Below, one piece after another: positions 18,024-26,849 of a stretch of 64,000 nt of DNA (position 1 is the first letter of the stretch; each line of letters starts with the position of its first letter). The notes beneath the pieces were generated by a model, which was given only the letters and a program-made list of their open reading frames with translations, had not been told where the DNA came from and made no database searches. A program made the translations under genes and the position numbers. This stretch comes from Bacteroidales bacterium (lineage in GTDB: Bacteria; Bacteroidota; Bacteroidia; Bacteroidales; F082), in the NCBI GenBank assembly GCA_024710405.1, contig JANJUV010000005.1, forward strand, positions 1-64,000, given 5' to 3'.

Positions 18024-19783
18024 CTAAGAATGTACAATCACCTGTAAACAGGAAGAAACATATCCAAAGATCGGATCTGACCTGGTTTGCCATTCTCCTT
18101 ATGCTCATCGCAGCAGCCAATCTGGCAAGTAGTCTGATATTCACACGTTTTGATCTTACTTCTGAAAAACGCTATACCCTTTCACCCGCCACCCGCGATA
18201 TGCTTCGCCAACTGGATGACTACGTATATTTCAGGGTTTACCTGGATGGTGATTTCCCTGCAGGATTTAAAAAACTGCGTCGCGAAACCAAGGAAATGCT
18301 CGACGAATTCAGGGCCTACAGTAAATTCATTGGCTATGAGTTTATTAATCCGTCAGAAAGCGAAAACAAACAAGAACGCGAAGAAACTTATAAAATACTA
18401 ATCGAAAGAGGGCTCTCGCCCACCGACCTGCAGGTGCGCACCAAACAAGGCATGCAGCAGCAGATCATTTTTCCGGGTGCTCTGGTGTTTTACCGCGACC
18501 GTGAGTTTCCGGTCGAACTGCTCGACAATCAGCTGAATGCTCCTCCCGAAGCTGTGTTGAACAGCTCAGCACAAAATCTCGAATTCAAATTTGCTGAAGT
18601 GATTAAGAAACTTTCCCGTCTCCAGAAACCGGCCATAGCGTTTATTGAAGGCAATGGCGAACTCGACAACAATGAAGTGTTCGACATTACAGCCGAACTC
18701 GACGATCAGTTCAGGGTGGAACGCATCCATATTAACGGCCAGATTAACAGCCTTATCCGGCGATCTGAACCGGATGAAGAAGGAAATGTAAGAATGCAGC
18801 GGAACTTTGAAGCCATCATCATCGCAAGGCCATTGTCAGCAGTGAGCGAAAAGGACAAATTCATCATCGATCAGTTTATCATGCATGGCGGTAAGGTTTT
18901 ATGGCTTATCGACCCGGTGCTTACCAGCATGGACAGCATTCAGTTTTCTGAATCAACCGTTGGCATTGACCTAAAGCACAACCTTGATGACCAGTTGTTT
19001 AAATACGGAGTCAGACCCAACAGAAACCTGGTGCTTGATGTGAACTCGGCTGCCATCCCCATGCGCACCGGACAGGTTGGCAATCAACCCCAGATCGAGT
19101 TTTTCCGCTGGCACTACTTTCCGCTTCTCAACCCAGCTTCGAACCATCCGCTGGTGCGAAACCTCAACAGCATCAAGTCAGAATTCGTCAGTTCAATCGA
19201 TACTGTAATGGTGGAAGGAATCAAGAAAACACCATTGCTCAAAACCTCCGACTATTCGCGAACCGTGAGCACACCGGCATTGATCACACTTGCGATGCTC
19301 CGTGAACAACCGGATGAAAGGCTGTATAACCGCCCGGGACAAATAACTGCCTGGCTGCTCGAAGGAAGCTTCCCTTCTCTGTTCGCCAATCGTATTGCTC
19401 CCGAAATAGCCGATAGTAAAGAAATTGGTTTTATTGCTCAAAGTGAACCTACTGCTATGATCGTGGTCGCCGATGGCGATATCATCCGAAATCAATTTCA
19501 TATCCCGAATGGATATCCCCTACCCCTTGGATTCGATCAGTTTACCCGGCAAACTTTCGGCAACAAAGACTTCATCATGAATGCGGTAAGTTATCTGGTG
19601 GATGGTCCCGGTTTGGTAGGAATACGTTCACGCGAATTGAAAATCAGGCTGCTCGATATGACGCGCATTCAGGATTCTCGGACTTTTTGGCAAATAGTAA
19701 ATGTAGCCATACCGGTATTGCTTGTGCTTGCATTCGGAATCGTTCTTGCCTGGCTCAGAAAAAGAAAGTACGCGCGACAATAG
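18017..19783 (+). CDS. gldG: GldG-type ABC transporter auxiliary component
   Basis: This 588-residue protein has an N-terminal membrane helix (about residues 22-40), a large extracytoplasmic region and one C-terminal helix (about 560-580) followed by a basic tail. The region after the first helix (FDLTSEKRYTLSPATRDMLR) and the VLDVNSAAIPMRTG and FINPSESENKQEREET-like parts match GldG (ABC-type uncharacterised transport domain). It is the partner of GldF, with which it overlaps by seven bases, and precedes the DUF4340 gene by 13 bases. The substrate is unknown. Confidence 0.92.
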   Translation: MVAKNVQSPVNRKKHIQRSDLTWFAILLMLIAAANLASSLIFTRFDLTSEKRYTLSPATRDMLRQLDDYVYFRVYLDGDFPAGFKKLRRETKEMLDEFRAYSKFIGYEFINPSESENKQEREETYKILIERGLSPTDLQVRTKQGMQQQIIFPGALVFYRDREFPVELLDNQLNAPPEAVLNSSAQNLEFKFAEVIKKLSRLQKPAIAFIEGNGELDNNEVFDITAELDDQFRVERIHINGQINSLIRRSEPDEEGNVRMQRNFEAIIIARPLSAVSEKDKFIIDQFIMHGGKVLWLIDPVLTSMDSIQFSESTVGIDLKHNLDDQLFKYGVRPNRNLVLDVNSAAIPMRTGQVGNQPQIEFFRWHYFPLLNPASNHPLVRNLNSIKSEFVSSIDTVMVEGIKKTPLLKTSDYSRTVSTPALITLAMLREQPDERLYNRPGQITAWLLEGSFPSLFANRIAPEIADSKEIGFIAQSEPTAMIVVADGDIIRNQFHIPNGYPLPLGFDQFTRQTFGNKDFIMNAVSYLVDGPGLVGIRSRELKIRLLDMTRIQDSRTFWQIVNVAIPVLLVLAFGIVLAWLRKRKYARQ

Positions 19784-19796
19784 AAAAACCCGACAC

Positions 19797-20846
19797 ATGA
19801 AAAAGAACAGATTAGCCTTGATACTGACTCTGGTGCTACTGGCCCTGACGACTGCACTGGTATTAACAAACCGTACATCAACACTTGATAAAAAGGAATC
19901 TACCTTTGCCATAGTCGACACAGCCGCAGTCACCAGAATTTTCATTGCCGACATGGATACCAATCAAGTGCTGCTGGAGCGACAGGGCAGTAAATGGTTG
20001 CTTAACGGACAACACCCGGCACAATCCCGAAAAATAGACCTCCTGCTGAATACCATGATGAAAATCAGGGTTAAAGCCCCTGTTTCTCAGGCCGGACACA
20101 ATACTGTAATCAGCCGAATGTCGGGCATTTCGGTCAAAGTTGAAATTTACCAGACTAAGCCCGCTTTCACTGTGTTTGGACTGAATATGTTTACCCGCGA
20201 AAGAAAAACAAAAACCTATTATGTAGGCGATGCCACCAAAGACAATATGGGCACTTTTATGCTTATGGAAGGTGCAAAAACAGCCTACATAGTTTATATA
20301 CCCGGTTTCAGGGGATTTGTGTCTTCGCGCTACACTGCCTTCGCTGACGACTGGCGCGACCATATCGTGTTCAGGCACAGCCTTGCTGACATTCGCTCCA
20401 TCAGAATGGAGTTCAACCGCGAACAGGATCAAAGCTTTCTGATCGAAACTTCTGATAAAAATAATTACAGCCTCACAAGGCTTTCCGATATGCAACCTGC
20501 CGGCTCTTACGATACCCTCAGGGTACTCAACTACCTGACATCATTCTCTGATCTGCGTTTCGAAGCTTTGCTGAACAATAAAATACCACCTTCCCGCAAA
20601 GACTCCATTCTTGCGTCGCCTTATCTGCACAGAATCACACTGACCGACATGTCGGGCACACAAACCACTTTGACTACCTATGAAAAACGCGAATTCCATG
20701 ACCACCTGGATGTAGAATATGAGTTTGTCCCCGTTGATCTCGACCGGCTGTACGGACTTGTAAACAATGATCAGGATTTTGTGCTGCTGCAATACTACAC
20801 CTTTGACAAAGTGCTTAAACCATTAGATTACCTACGCGGATACTGA
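19797..20846 (+). CDS. DUF4340 domain membrane-anchored protein
   Basis: This protein has 349 residues from the ATG at 19797, chosen over a longer frame that overlaps gldG. One N-terminal membrane helix (KKNRLALILTLVLLALTTAL) anchors an extracytoplasmic region. The segments TNQVLLERQGSKWLLNGQHP and the repeated strand pattern match DUF4340, a family often encoded directly after gldG-like transport genes. It is probably the third member of the GldFG complex operon, which is inference from linkage. The gene converges with a lipoprotein gene four bases downstream. Confidence 0.85.
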   Translation: MKKNRLALILTLVLLALTTALVLTNRTSTLDKKESTFAIVDTAAVTRIFIADMDTNQVLLERQGSKWLLNGQHPAQSRKIDLLLNTMMKIRVKAPVSQAGHNTVISRMSGISVKVEIYQTKPAFTVFGLNMFTRERKTKTYYVGDATKDNMGTFMLMEGAKTAYIVYIPGFRGFVSSRYTAFADDWRDHIVFRHSLADIRSIRMEFNREQDQSFLIETSDKNNYSLTRLSDMQPAGSYDTLRVLNYLTSFSDLRFEALLNNKIPPSRKDSILASPYLHRITLTDMSGTQTTLTTYEKREFHDHLDVEYEFVPVDLDRLYGLVNNDQDFVLLQYYTFDKVLKPLDYLRGY

Positions 20847-20850
20847 CCCC

Positions 20851-21279
20851 TCAGTCAATAACTGTCAAGTCCCTACTTAAAAATTTCTTCAAACCCGGGT
20901 TTTCAATTATGATGGTGTAGGTGCCCGCTTCATTTATCGGAAGACTCAGACTCCTGCCGGCAAGTGTCACCGTATCTGCCAGGCATACACTATCAACAGG
21001 AAAAATACGCTCACCTATAGTGTTTATCTTATATCCCGTGATATTCTTTTCTACAATAAATCTTTTAAAATGATAGCACTGATTTTCTCCTATCGTGCCA
21101 TAAAACTGAAGCTCTAATACTTCTCCAACCACGAGCGTGTCGGGCATGTTAACGCTGTCAACACTGATCATGAACTCTTCGGGCTGTCGCACTGACGAAC
21201 CCTCATTGCATGATGTAAAAACAAGCATAACCGACAATGCCAACAGTATGATGAAATGATGCACAACACTACGTTTCAT
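20851..21279 (-). CDS. Predicted lipoprotein of unknown function
   Basis: This 142-residue protein begins with a lipoprotein signal peptide with lipobox FTSC (cysteine at residue 24). The mature part is beta-rich (DTLVVGEVLELQFYGTIGEN, TYTIIIENPGL) and could form an immunoglobulin-like sandwich. I do not recognise a family. It has its own promoter at 21329-21359, divergent from the amidotransferase gene, and converges tightly with the DUF4340 gene. Confidence 0.75.
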   Translation of the reverse strand: MKRSVVHHFIILLALSVMLVFTSCNEGSSVRQPEEFMISVDSVNMPDTLVVGEVLELQFYGTIGENQCYHFKRFIVEKNITGYKINTIGERIFPVDSVCLADTVTLAGRSLSLPINEAGTYTIIIENPGLKKFLSRDLTVID

Positions 21280-21328
21280 GGAAAATTCGTATTAATTAGC
21301 GTTTTATTCAGGAACATATATTATAACG

Positions 21329-21359
21329 CAAAAGTAAGCAGGGACATTGTTATATGCAA
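21329..21359 (-). promoter_or_regulatory. Promoter for the lipoprotein gene
   Basis: On the minus strand TTG (21359-21357), a spacer of 20 bases, then TACTTTTG (21336-21329). Confidence 0.55.
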
Positions 21360-21373
21360 TGTGATTGCTTCTT

Positions 21374-21381
21374 TATCTTTG
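21374..21381 (+). promoter_or_regulatory. -7 promoter box of the amidotransferase gene
   Basis: TATCTTTG matches TAnnTTTG, 20 bases upstream of the ATG at 21402. A TTG at 21347-21349 is a possible but rather distant -33 box. Confidence 0.45.
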
Positions 21382-21401
21382 TGCCTCCGGAAACATAAGT
21401 T

Positions 21402-21980
21402 ATGCAACACATTTTACTAATCGACAATTTTGATTCGTTCACCTATAATCTTGTGCAGTTATTGACTGAGAGCGGTGTTTCTCACCAACTTCATCTGGTA
21501 AAAAACACTGCCACACCGGACGAACTTCCGGTTGAAATAAACAAGGTTCTGATTTCCCCCGGACCGGGCTTACCGTCCGAATCGGGCAACCTGATGAATC
21601 TGGTTGACTATTATGTCCGACGCTGCCCTTTGTTGGGTATTTGTCTGGGCCATCAGGCCATTGCACTTTATTTCGGTGCCCGGCTCATCAACCTAACCCA
21701 TAGTGCACACGGTATGAAATCATCATGTTACGCCACCATGGATGGCGATCCCATTTTTAATGACATCAGAATGCCCACTGATTGTGGCAGGTACCATTCG
21801 TGGGCGGTTGACAGGAACACGCTTCCGGATGAATTGATGGTAACTTCAACCGATGCTTCCGGAATCATAATGTCGCTTCGTCACAAGTCACTGCCCCTGA
21901 CAGGTCTTCAGTTCCACCCCGAATCCTATATGACCACCGTAGGAAAAAAGATGATGGTCAACTGGCTCACCAGTAACTGA
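21402..21980 (+). CDS. pabA: Glutamine amidotransferase, anthranilate/aminodeoxychorismate synthase component II
   Basis: This 192-residue class I glutamine amidotransferase should release ammonia from glutamine for a chorismate-using partner. The LIDNFDSFTYNLVQ start, ISPGPGLP, LGICLGHQAI with nucleophile C81, and QFHPES with H172 and E174 are all present. The same family includes TrpG and PabA, which cannot be told apart by sequence alone. The gene stands alone with no trpE or pabB beside it, which favours the PabA assignment for folate synthesis or a dual role. It converges with ridA nine bases downstream. Confidence 0.9.
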   Translation: MQHILLIDNFDSFTYNLVQLLTESGVSHQLHLVKNTATPDELPVEINKVLISPGPGLPSESGNLMNLVDYYVRRCPLLGICLGHQAIALYFGARLINLTHSAHGMKSSCYATMDGDPIFNDIRMPTDCGRYHSWAVDRNTLPDELMVTSTDASGIIMSLRHKSLPLTGLQFHPESYMTTVGKKMMVNWLTSN

Positions 21981-21989
21981 CAAATTATA

Positions 21990-22370
21990 CTACCGTTTTA
22001 CGGCGATGGTTTCTATTTCGATCAGCGCGTTCAGTGGTAGCCCTTTTACGGCAAAGGCTGCGCGTGCCGGTGGTTCTGACTGATAATAACGTCCATAAAC
22101 AGCATTCATGGCTGCAAAGTCGGACATATCACTCAGCAGGCAGGTTGACTTGACCACATCCTGAAAACTGTATCCCGCCGCTTCAAGAATAGCACCTATA
22201 TTTTTCATTACCTGTTCGGTCTGAGCAGTGATATCACCTTCAACTATTTTTCCGGCAGATGGATCAATTGGCACCTGGCCCGAGATAAACAACATACCGT
22301 TTACTTCAACTGCCTGACTGTATGGGCCTATTGCCCCAGGCGCTTTGTCTGTGGAAATGATCTTCTTCAT
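21990..22370 (-). CDS. ridA: RidA family enamine/imine deaminase
   Basis: This protein has 126 residues from the ATG at 22370. A longer frame from 22412 would start upstream of the promoter box and is rejected. The sequence has the RidA plan: [23 protein letters not shown], a conserved arginine in PPARAAFAV, and [14 protein letters not shown]. RidA hydrolyses reactive 2-aminoacrylate and related imines produced by PLP enzymes. It is typically a cytoplasmic trimer. Confidence 0.95.
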   Translation of the reverse strand: MKKIISTDKAPGAIGPYSQAVEVNGMLFISGQVPIDPSAGKIVEGDITAQTEQVMKNIGAILEAAGYSFQDVVKSTCLLSDMSDFAAMNAVYGRYYQSEPPARAAFAVKGLPLNALIEIETIAVKR

Positions 22371-22391
22371 GTTTCTATTTGATTTAAGACA

Positions 22392-22399
22392 CAAAGGTA
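22392..22399 (-). promoter_or_regulatory. -7 promoter box of ridA
   Basis: TACCTTTG on the minus strand matches TAnnTTTG, 21 bases upstream of the start codon. No clear -33 box. Confidence 0.4.
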
Positions 22400-22510
22400 C
22401 ACCATAAATCATCAGGAGTGGCGTTCAGGTCAGTCTTGGCAAAAGATTAATGGCTCCGAGAAATCTTTGAATAAATTGAAACTATCAGGTAATAAATAAC
22501 CATACCGGAC

Positions 22511-22538
22511 AAAAAAACCTCCCCGAATGAGGAGGTTT
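22511..22538 (-). terminator. Intrinsic terminator after tRNA-Phe
   Basis: On the minus strand AAACCTCC, an 8-base loop, then GGAGGTTT running into a further four T residues. It begins four bases past the tRNA 3' end. Confidence 0.9.
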
Positions 22539-22541
22539 GGG

Positions 22542-22614
<73 letters not shown>

Positions 22615-22638
22615 ATTGTGCAAAAGAACTTGGGAGTG

Positions 22639-22646
22639 CAAAAGTA
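22639..22646 (-). promoter_or_regulatory. -7 promoter box of tRNA-Phe
   Basis: TACTTTTG on the minus strand, 24 bases before the mature tRNA 5' end, matches TAnnTTTG. Confidence 0.45.
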
Positions 22647-22741
22647 ATACTATTTTTTGTATTCGCTAAAAATCTTGATCCTTTTTTCTTTCACCCCATC
22701 CGAAAACCCTATTTTTACCGCCTCAAAATGATTCACCGTCC

Positions 22742-23476
22742 ATGCAACTTCTGCTCGATCTGGGAAATACGCTCCTGAAGGCAGCCCTTTGGGAAGGTTC
22801 GAAATTGCTGACTGAGACATCCATGGATGCCGAAGATACCGAAACACTGAAGCAGCTTACCGAATCGTACGGGACGCCCAAGCTGTGTTTTATTGCAACT
22901 GTTAGAGAAATCCCTGAAAAACTGCACGTTTTTCTGAACGCATTTAACGTGCAACAACTGAGTCACAACACCAACCTTCCATTTGGCATAGCATACCGAA
23001 CACCTGCGACCCTTGGGGCCGATCGGATAGCTGCAGTGGCTGCAGCCTGGAAAAGGTTTCCAGACACGAACGTGCTTGTAATCGACATGGGAAGTTGCAT
23101 CACCTTCGATTTGCTCACAGCAGATGGAATTTACCAGGGAGGCAGTATCAGCCCCGGAATCAGGATGCGGCTGAAAGCTATGCATGCCTTTACCGGAAGG
23201 CTGCCCCTTCTTGAGCCGTTACCCGATACTCCGATGACAGGGAAAACCACATCAGAAAGCATGCTGTCGGGTGCCGTTAACGGCACAAGGTTCGAAATGC
23301 AGCAATACATTCATCAATACTACAAAATTTACGAAGATTTAACGGTAATTGTTAGTGGTGGCGACAATAAATATTTTGATTATCAGTTTAAAAATAGCAT
23401 CTTTGCAGCCTCAAACTTGGTATTGGAGGGCTTGAAAGTAATTTTGGATTTTAATGAGAATCAAAAGCTTGAGTAA
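22742..23476 (+). CDS. coaX: Type III pantothenate kinase
   Basis: This 244-residue enzyme carries out the first step of coenzyme A synthesis, phosphorylating pantothenate. Motifs of the type III (CoaX) ASKHA-fold enzyme are LLLDLGNTLLKAALW at the N-terminus, TLGADRIAAVAAAW, VIDMGSCITFDLLT, and YQGGSISPGIRMRLKAMH. First gene of a plus-strand run that continues with an outer-membrane protein, a TPR protein and lptC. Its 3' end overlaps the next gene by 23 bases, which implies translational coupling. Confidence 0.96.
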   Translation: MQLLLDLGNTLLKAALWEGSKLLTETSMDAEDTETLKQLTESYGTPKLCFIATVREIPEKLHVFLNAFNVQQLSHNTNLPFGIAYRTPATLGADRIAAVAAAWKRFPDTNVLVIDMGSCITFDLLTADGIYQGGSISPGIRMRLKAMHAFTGRLPLLEPLPDTPMTGKTTSESMLSGAVNGTRFEMQQYIHQYYKIYEDLTVIVSGGDNKYFDYQFKNSIFAASNLVLEGLKVILDFNENQKLE

Positions 23477-24743
23477 GTATATTTTATTAATCCTGCTGAT
23501 CTTTATTGGTTCGGGTATGTTGGCGCAAATCGGTGTCGATTCGCCCTATTCCCGTTTCGGCATCGGACAAATTGAAAACAACAACAATATTGCGCGATTT
23601 AAGGCCATGGGAGGTGTTTCCACAGCCCTATCAGGCAATCGTTTCATCAATCCGGCCAATCCGGCCAGTTATGCAGCATTCGACTCATTGTCGTTTCTGT
23701 TCAATGCAGGTCTTAATGCCTCGTCGGTAACATACCGAACTACCACTCAAACAGAGCAAGGCAGCCACGCAACGCTGAGCTACATCACCATGGGTTTTCC
23801 GGTAACACGCATCTGGAGGTCGAGCATCGGATTATTGCCCTACAGCCAGGTGGGTTACAGCATTCAGGTTCCATTCCAAAACCAGCAGATAGGCAGGTAT
23901 TACAAAATTTTTGAAGGTGACGGCGGTTTGAACCAGTTGTATTTCGGAAATGCCTTTAAAATCCACAAAAACTTTTCCGCTGGTTTCAACATCGGATATA
24001 TTTTCGGACGAAGCATCAACAGCATGCTGATCTACTCGCCTGATTCGGCCTATTTTGCCAATACAAAAATTGAAAACCGAATTCAGGCAAATGATTTTGT
24101 GCTCGACTACGGACTTATTTACCATAAGGATTTGGGCAACAAGCTGAACCTGAAACTGGGATTGACCTATAATCAGGAAATGAACCTCGGGGTCAAAAGG
24201 GAATATCTGGTAAGAAGTATTTTTGGAGGTGTGAACGGTGGCGTTGAATATACACTCGATACCATCGACTACAGACCATCCGAAAAAGGCACGGTTGCAC
24301 TCCCGGCCGGAGTGGGTTTTGGCTTTGCCCTGGAAAAACAAAACAGCTGGCTGGTTGCTATGGATGTAAACTGGCGAAACTGGAAAAACTTTGAGGCTTT
24401 CGGCAGAAGCGATTCACTCGTAAATAGCTTAAATGTAGCCCTGGGCGGTCAATTCACCCCAAACCATACTTCTATATCAGGCTACTGGAAAAGAGTGTCT
24501 TACCGTATGGGTGCACGTTACGAACAAACCTATCTGCAACTCTTCGGACAGCAGATAAATGAGTTTGGCATCAGTTTTGGATTAGGACTACCATTACCAC
24601 GTACTTTGACAACCATAGACATAAGTGCCGAAGTCGGACGGAGGGGAACAATACAGAATAACCTCATTCAGGAGACTTTCGTGAACCTGACACTCGGCGT
24701 CTCGATCTATGAACGATGGTTCGAAAAAAGAAGATATAACTAA
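23454..24743 (+). CDS. Predicted outer-membrane beta-barrel protein
   Basis: This 429-residue protein has a signal peptide (KYILLILLIFIGSGMLAQ) and a mature start IGVDSPYSRFGIGQIENNNN that is conserved in this gene position in many Bacteroidota. The body has alternating strands with aromatic ends and no other recognisable domain, consistent with an OmpP1/FadL-like or related barrel. The chain ends in LGVSIYERWFEKRRYN. Tight linkage to coaX upstream and to a TPR protein and lptC downstream suggests a part in outer-membrane assembly. The exact function is unknown. Confidence 0.8.
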   Translation: MRIKSLSKYILLILLIFIGSGMLAQIGVDSPYSRFGIGQIENNNNIARFKAMGGVSTALSGNRFINPANPASYAAFDSLSFLFNAGLNASSVTYRTTTQTEQGSHATLSYITMGFPVTRIWRSSIGLLPYSQVGYSIQVPFQNQQIGRYYKIFEGDGGLNQLYFGNAFKIHKNFSAGFNIGYIFGRSINSMLIYSPDSAYFANTKIENRIQANDFVLDYGLIYHKDLGNKLNLKLGLTYNQEMNLGVKREYLVRSIFGGVNGGVEYTLDTIDYRPSEKGTVALPAGVGFGFALEKQNSWLVAMDVNWRNWKNFEAFGRSDSLVNSLNVALGGQFTPNHTSISGYWKRVSYRMGARYEQTYLQLFGQQINEFGISFGLGLPLPRTLTTIDISAEVGRRGTIQNNLIQETFVNLTLGVSIYERWFEKRRYN

Positions 24744-24767
24744 TTGTTAATATAAATTCTATCAACT

Positions 24768-26186
24768 ATGATAGCAAGAAGCACAAAACGCAAATTAATA
24801 CTTCCGGCACTGTTAGTGATGCTGGCGCTTCCTGTTGTTGCCGTAAATCCGGTTGACTTCTCCAATCACCTCAGGCAGGATACCCTGAAGAAATATGGTG
24901 AAGACAGTGTCACATGTGTAATCAACTTGTCACTCTACCGTGAATTTTTTAAGCAATGGAGGGCCTCCGACTACACAAACACAACAACCTTTGACGAAAT
25001 AGTTAAACCATGGCGTTGGGTTTTCCTGAATTGCCCTATTGGGAGTGAGAACATATATGTTGATGGTGCCAGACTGATGCAATACCGAATCGAAAATGAA
25101 AAAAATGCAGCCAAAAGAGGCAAACTCATCGACACCTTAATGATGGTTTATGACCAGCGAATCAAATATTTTCCCAATCACTTCAGCAAAGGCACTCCTC
25201 AGGAAGGCAGTATTCTTGGAAGAAAAGGAATCGATCTGTACACTTATGATCAGGACAGATATGAAGAAACCTATAATATACTCAAAAGGTCAGTTGAGCT
25301 CGAAGGCGACAACACCGATGGAACAGTACTCGTATATTATTTCAGATCGGTGATCAAAATGGCACGCCAGGGCCTGGTCGACAGCACCATGATCGTGGAT
25401 GTATATGATCAGGTGATTGACATACTCGACCACAACATCGAGGCCCTCAACAAAAAAGGCGACACGAAATGGGTCGAGAATTATAAAAACTTCAAAGGAA
25501 ACATTGATGCCACTTTTGAACCCTTTGCCACCTGCGAAGACCTTGTGCGGATATATGAAAGCAAGTTGAAAAAGAATCCTGAAGATGTTGCCCTGCTGAA
25601 AAAAATCACCAATATGCTTGACAAAAGGAGTTGTCAGGACAGTCCGCTTTATCTGACTGCCAGCAAGAAACTCCATGCATTGGAACCAAGTCCCGAGTCT
25701 GCCTACCTCATCGGAAGGTTACTCATCAAAGAGGAGAAGTACTCTGAGGCTGTCGCTTATATGGAAGAAGCACAGAAAATGACTGATACAGATAAACTGA
25801 GTGTTGCATACAAAATCTATGCGTCTGCCTTAACTGCACTCCGAAACTATCCGAAAGCCCGCCTGATGGCACTCAAAGCACTTGATATCAATGCAAATGA
25901 TGGCAACGCGCTCATTATTATCGGCGATTTGTATGCCGCCAGTGCAAAGGATTGCGGCGACAATGACTTCACTTCAAAAGTTGCTTATTGGGCAGCCGTT
26001 GACAAGTACAACCGTGCACGTAATGTTGACTCCACCGTGGCAGAAGCCGCAAGCAAGAGAATATCAACCTATTCGGCATATTTTCCGGATATGGCAACCA
26101 TTTTCTTCCACGATTACAAAGAAGGCGACTCCTACACCGTAGGTTGCTGGATCAACGAAACAACCACGATCAGAGCAGCCAAATAA
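24768..26186 (+). CDS. Tetratricopeptide-repeat protein, exported
   Basis: This 472-residue protein has an N-terminal signal peptide (about residues 1-26). The C-terminal half shows TPR-like helix pairs (SAYLIGRLLIKEEKYSEAVAY, YKIYASALTALRNYPKARLM, ALKALDINANDGNALIIIGDL). The N-terminal half has a conserved WRWVFLNCP segment and an unassigned helical region. Linked between the predicted barrel protein and lptC, it probably acts in the periplasm as a scaffold. No enzymatic motif is seen. Confidence 0.82.
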   Translation: MIARSTKRKLILPALLVMLALPVVAVNPVDFSNHLRQDTLKKYGEDSVTCVINLSLYREFFKQWRASDYTNTTTFDEIVKPWRWVFLNCPIGSENIYVDGARLMQYRIENEKNAAKRGKLIDTLMMVYDQRIKYFPNHFSKGTPQEGSILGRKGIDLYTYDQDRYEETYNILKRSVELEGDNTDGTVLVYYFRSVIKMARQGLVDSTMIVDVYDQVIDILDHNIEALNKKGDTKWVENYKNFKGNIDATFEPFATCEDLVRIYESKLKKNPEDVALLKKITNMLDKRSCQDSPLYLTASKKLHALEPSPESAYLIGRLLIKEEKYSEAVAYMEEAQKMTDTDKLSVAYKIYASALTALRNYPKARLMALKALDINANDGNALIIIGDLYAASAKDCGDNDFTSKVAYWAAVDKYNRARNVDSTVAEAASKRISTYSAYFPDMATIFFHDYKEGDSYTVGCWINETTTIRAAK

Positions 26187-26209
26187 CACCTTTAAGATAA
26201 TCCAGGGTT

Positions 26210-26758
26210 ATGAAATTTGTCAAAAGCATCATGGCTGTCAGTGCAATCATGATGCTTTTTTCGTGCGAAAACTCCTTGTCTGTGGTTCAGGAACTTACAC
26301 GTGAAGATACCATTGCCGACATTACCGCACGCGACATAACCTATGTCAGAAGTGATTCAGGACTGGTGCAGATGACCCTTATGGCAACGCGGATGAATCG
26401 CTATGCAGTCGATGATCCTGCAATGGAGTTTCCCGAAGGTTTTACTGCCTTTTTCTACGATTCAACCCAGGCAATTACTTCAAGGATTGAAGCTAAATAC
26501 GGAATTAGCTACGAAAAAACCAGACTGATCATTGCCCGCGACAGCGTTGAAGTAGAAAACTTTGTAACTCAAGAAAAACTCAATACCAGCTCGCTATACT
26601 GGGACCAGCAAAAAAGAATCATCTACACCAGCGCCCCCGTTAAAATAACCTCACCCGATAAGGTTGTTTATGGCGACAGTCTTATAGCAACAGAAGGCTT
26701 TGACAGGCGAACCATTCACAATGTCCGAGCTACCATCGAAGTTGAAGAAGATGAATAA
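26210..26758 (+). CDS. lptC: LptC-like LPS export protein, lipoprotein form
   Basis: This 182-residue protein has a lipoprotein signal peptide ending in LFSC (cysteine at residue 19). The mature part follows the LptC beta-jellyroll plan of Bacteroidota: DIT(Y/-)VRSDSGLVQMTLMATRM, MEFPEGFTAFFYD, VENFVTQEKLNTSSLYWDQQ and KVVYGDSLIATEGFD. LptC passes lipopolysaccharide from LptBFG to LptA. Unlike the E. coli protein, which has a membrane helix, it seems lipid-anchored. It lies 23 bases after the TPR gene. Confidence 0.85.
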   Translation: MKFVKSIMAVSAIMMLFSCENSLSVVQELTREDTIADITARDITYVRSDSGLVQMTLMATRMNRYAVDDPAMEFPEGFTAFFYDSTQAITSRIEAKYGISYEKTRLIIARDSVEVENFVTQEKLNTSSLYWDQQKRIIYTSAPVKITSPDKVVYGDSLIATEGFDRRTIHNVRATIEVEEDE

Positions 26759-26790
26759 ACCTTACCTGCTACATTATCTTTCTCATGATA

Positions 26791-26823
26791 TTGCAGGCTG
26801 TTCGGGAATTGCCTGTATATTTG
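26791..26823 (+). promoter_or_regulatory. Promoter for the CNNM/CorC gene
   Basis: TTGC (26791-26794), a spacer of 21 bases, then TATATTTG (26816-26823). It lies 26 bases before the TTG start at 26850, supporting that start. Confidence 0.5.
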
Positions 26824-26849
26824 CTTTGTCATATTCAATGATTTAAGCA

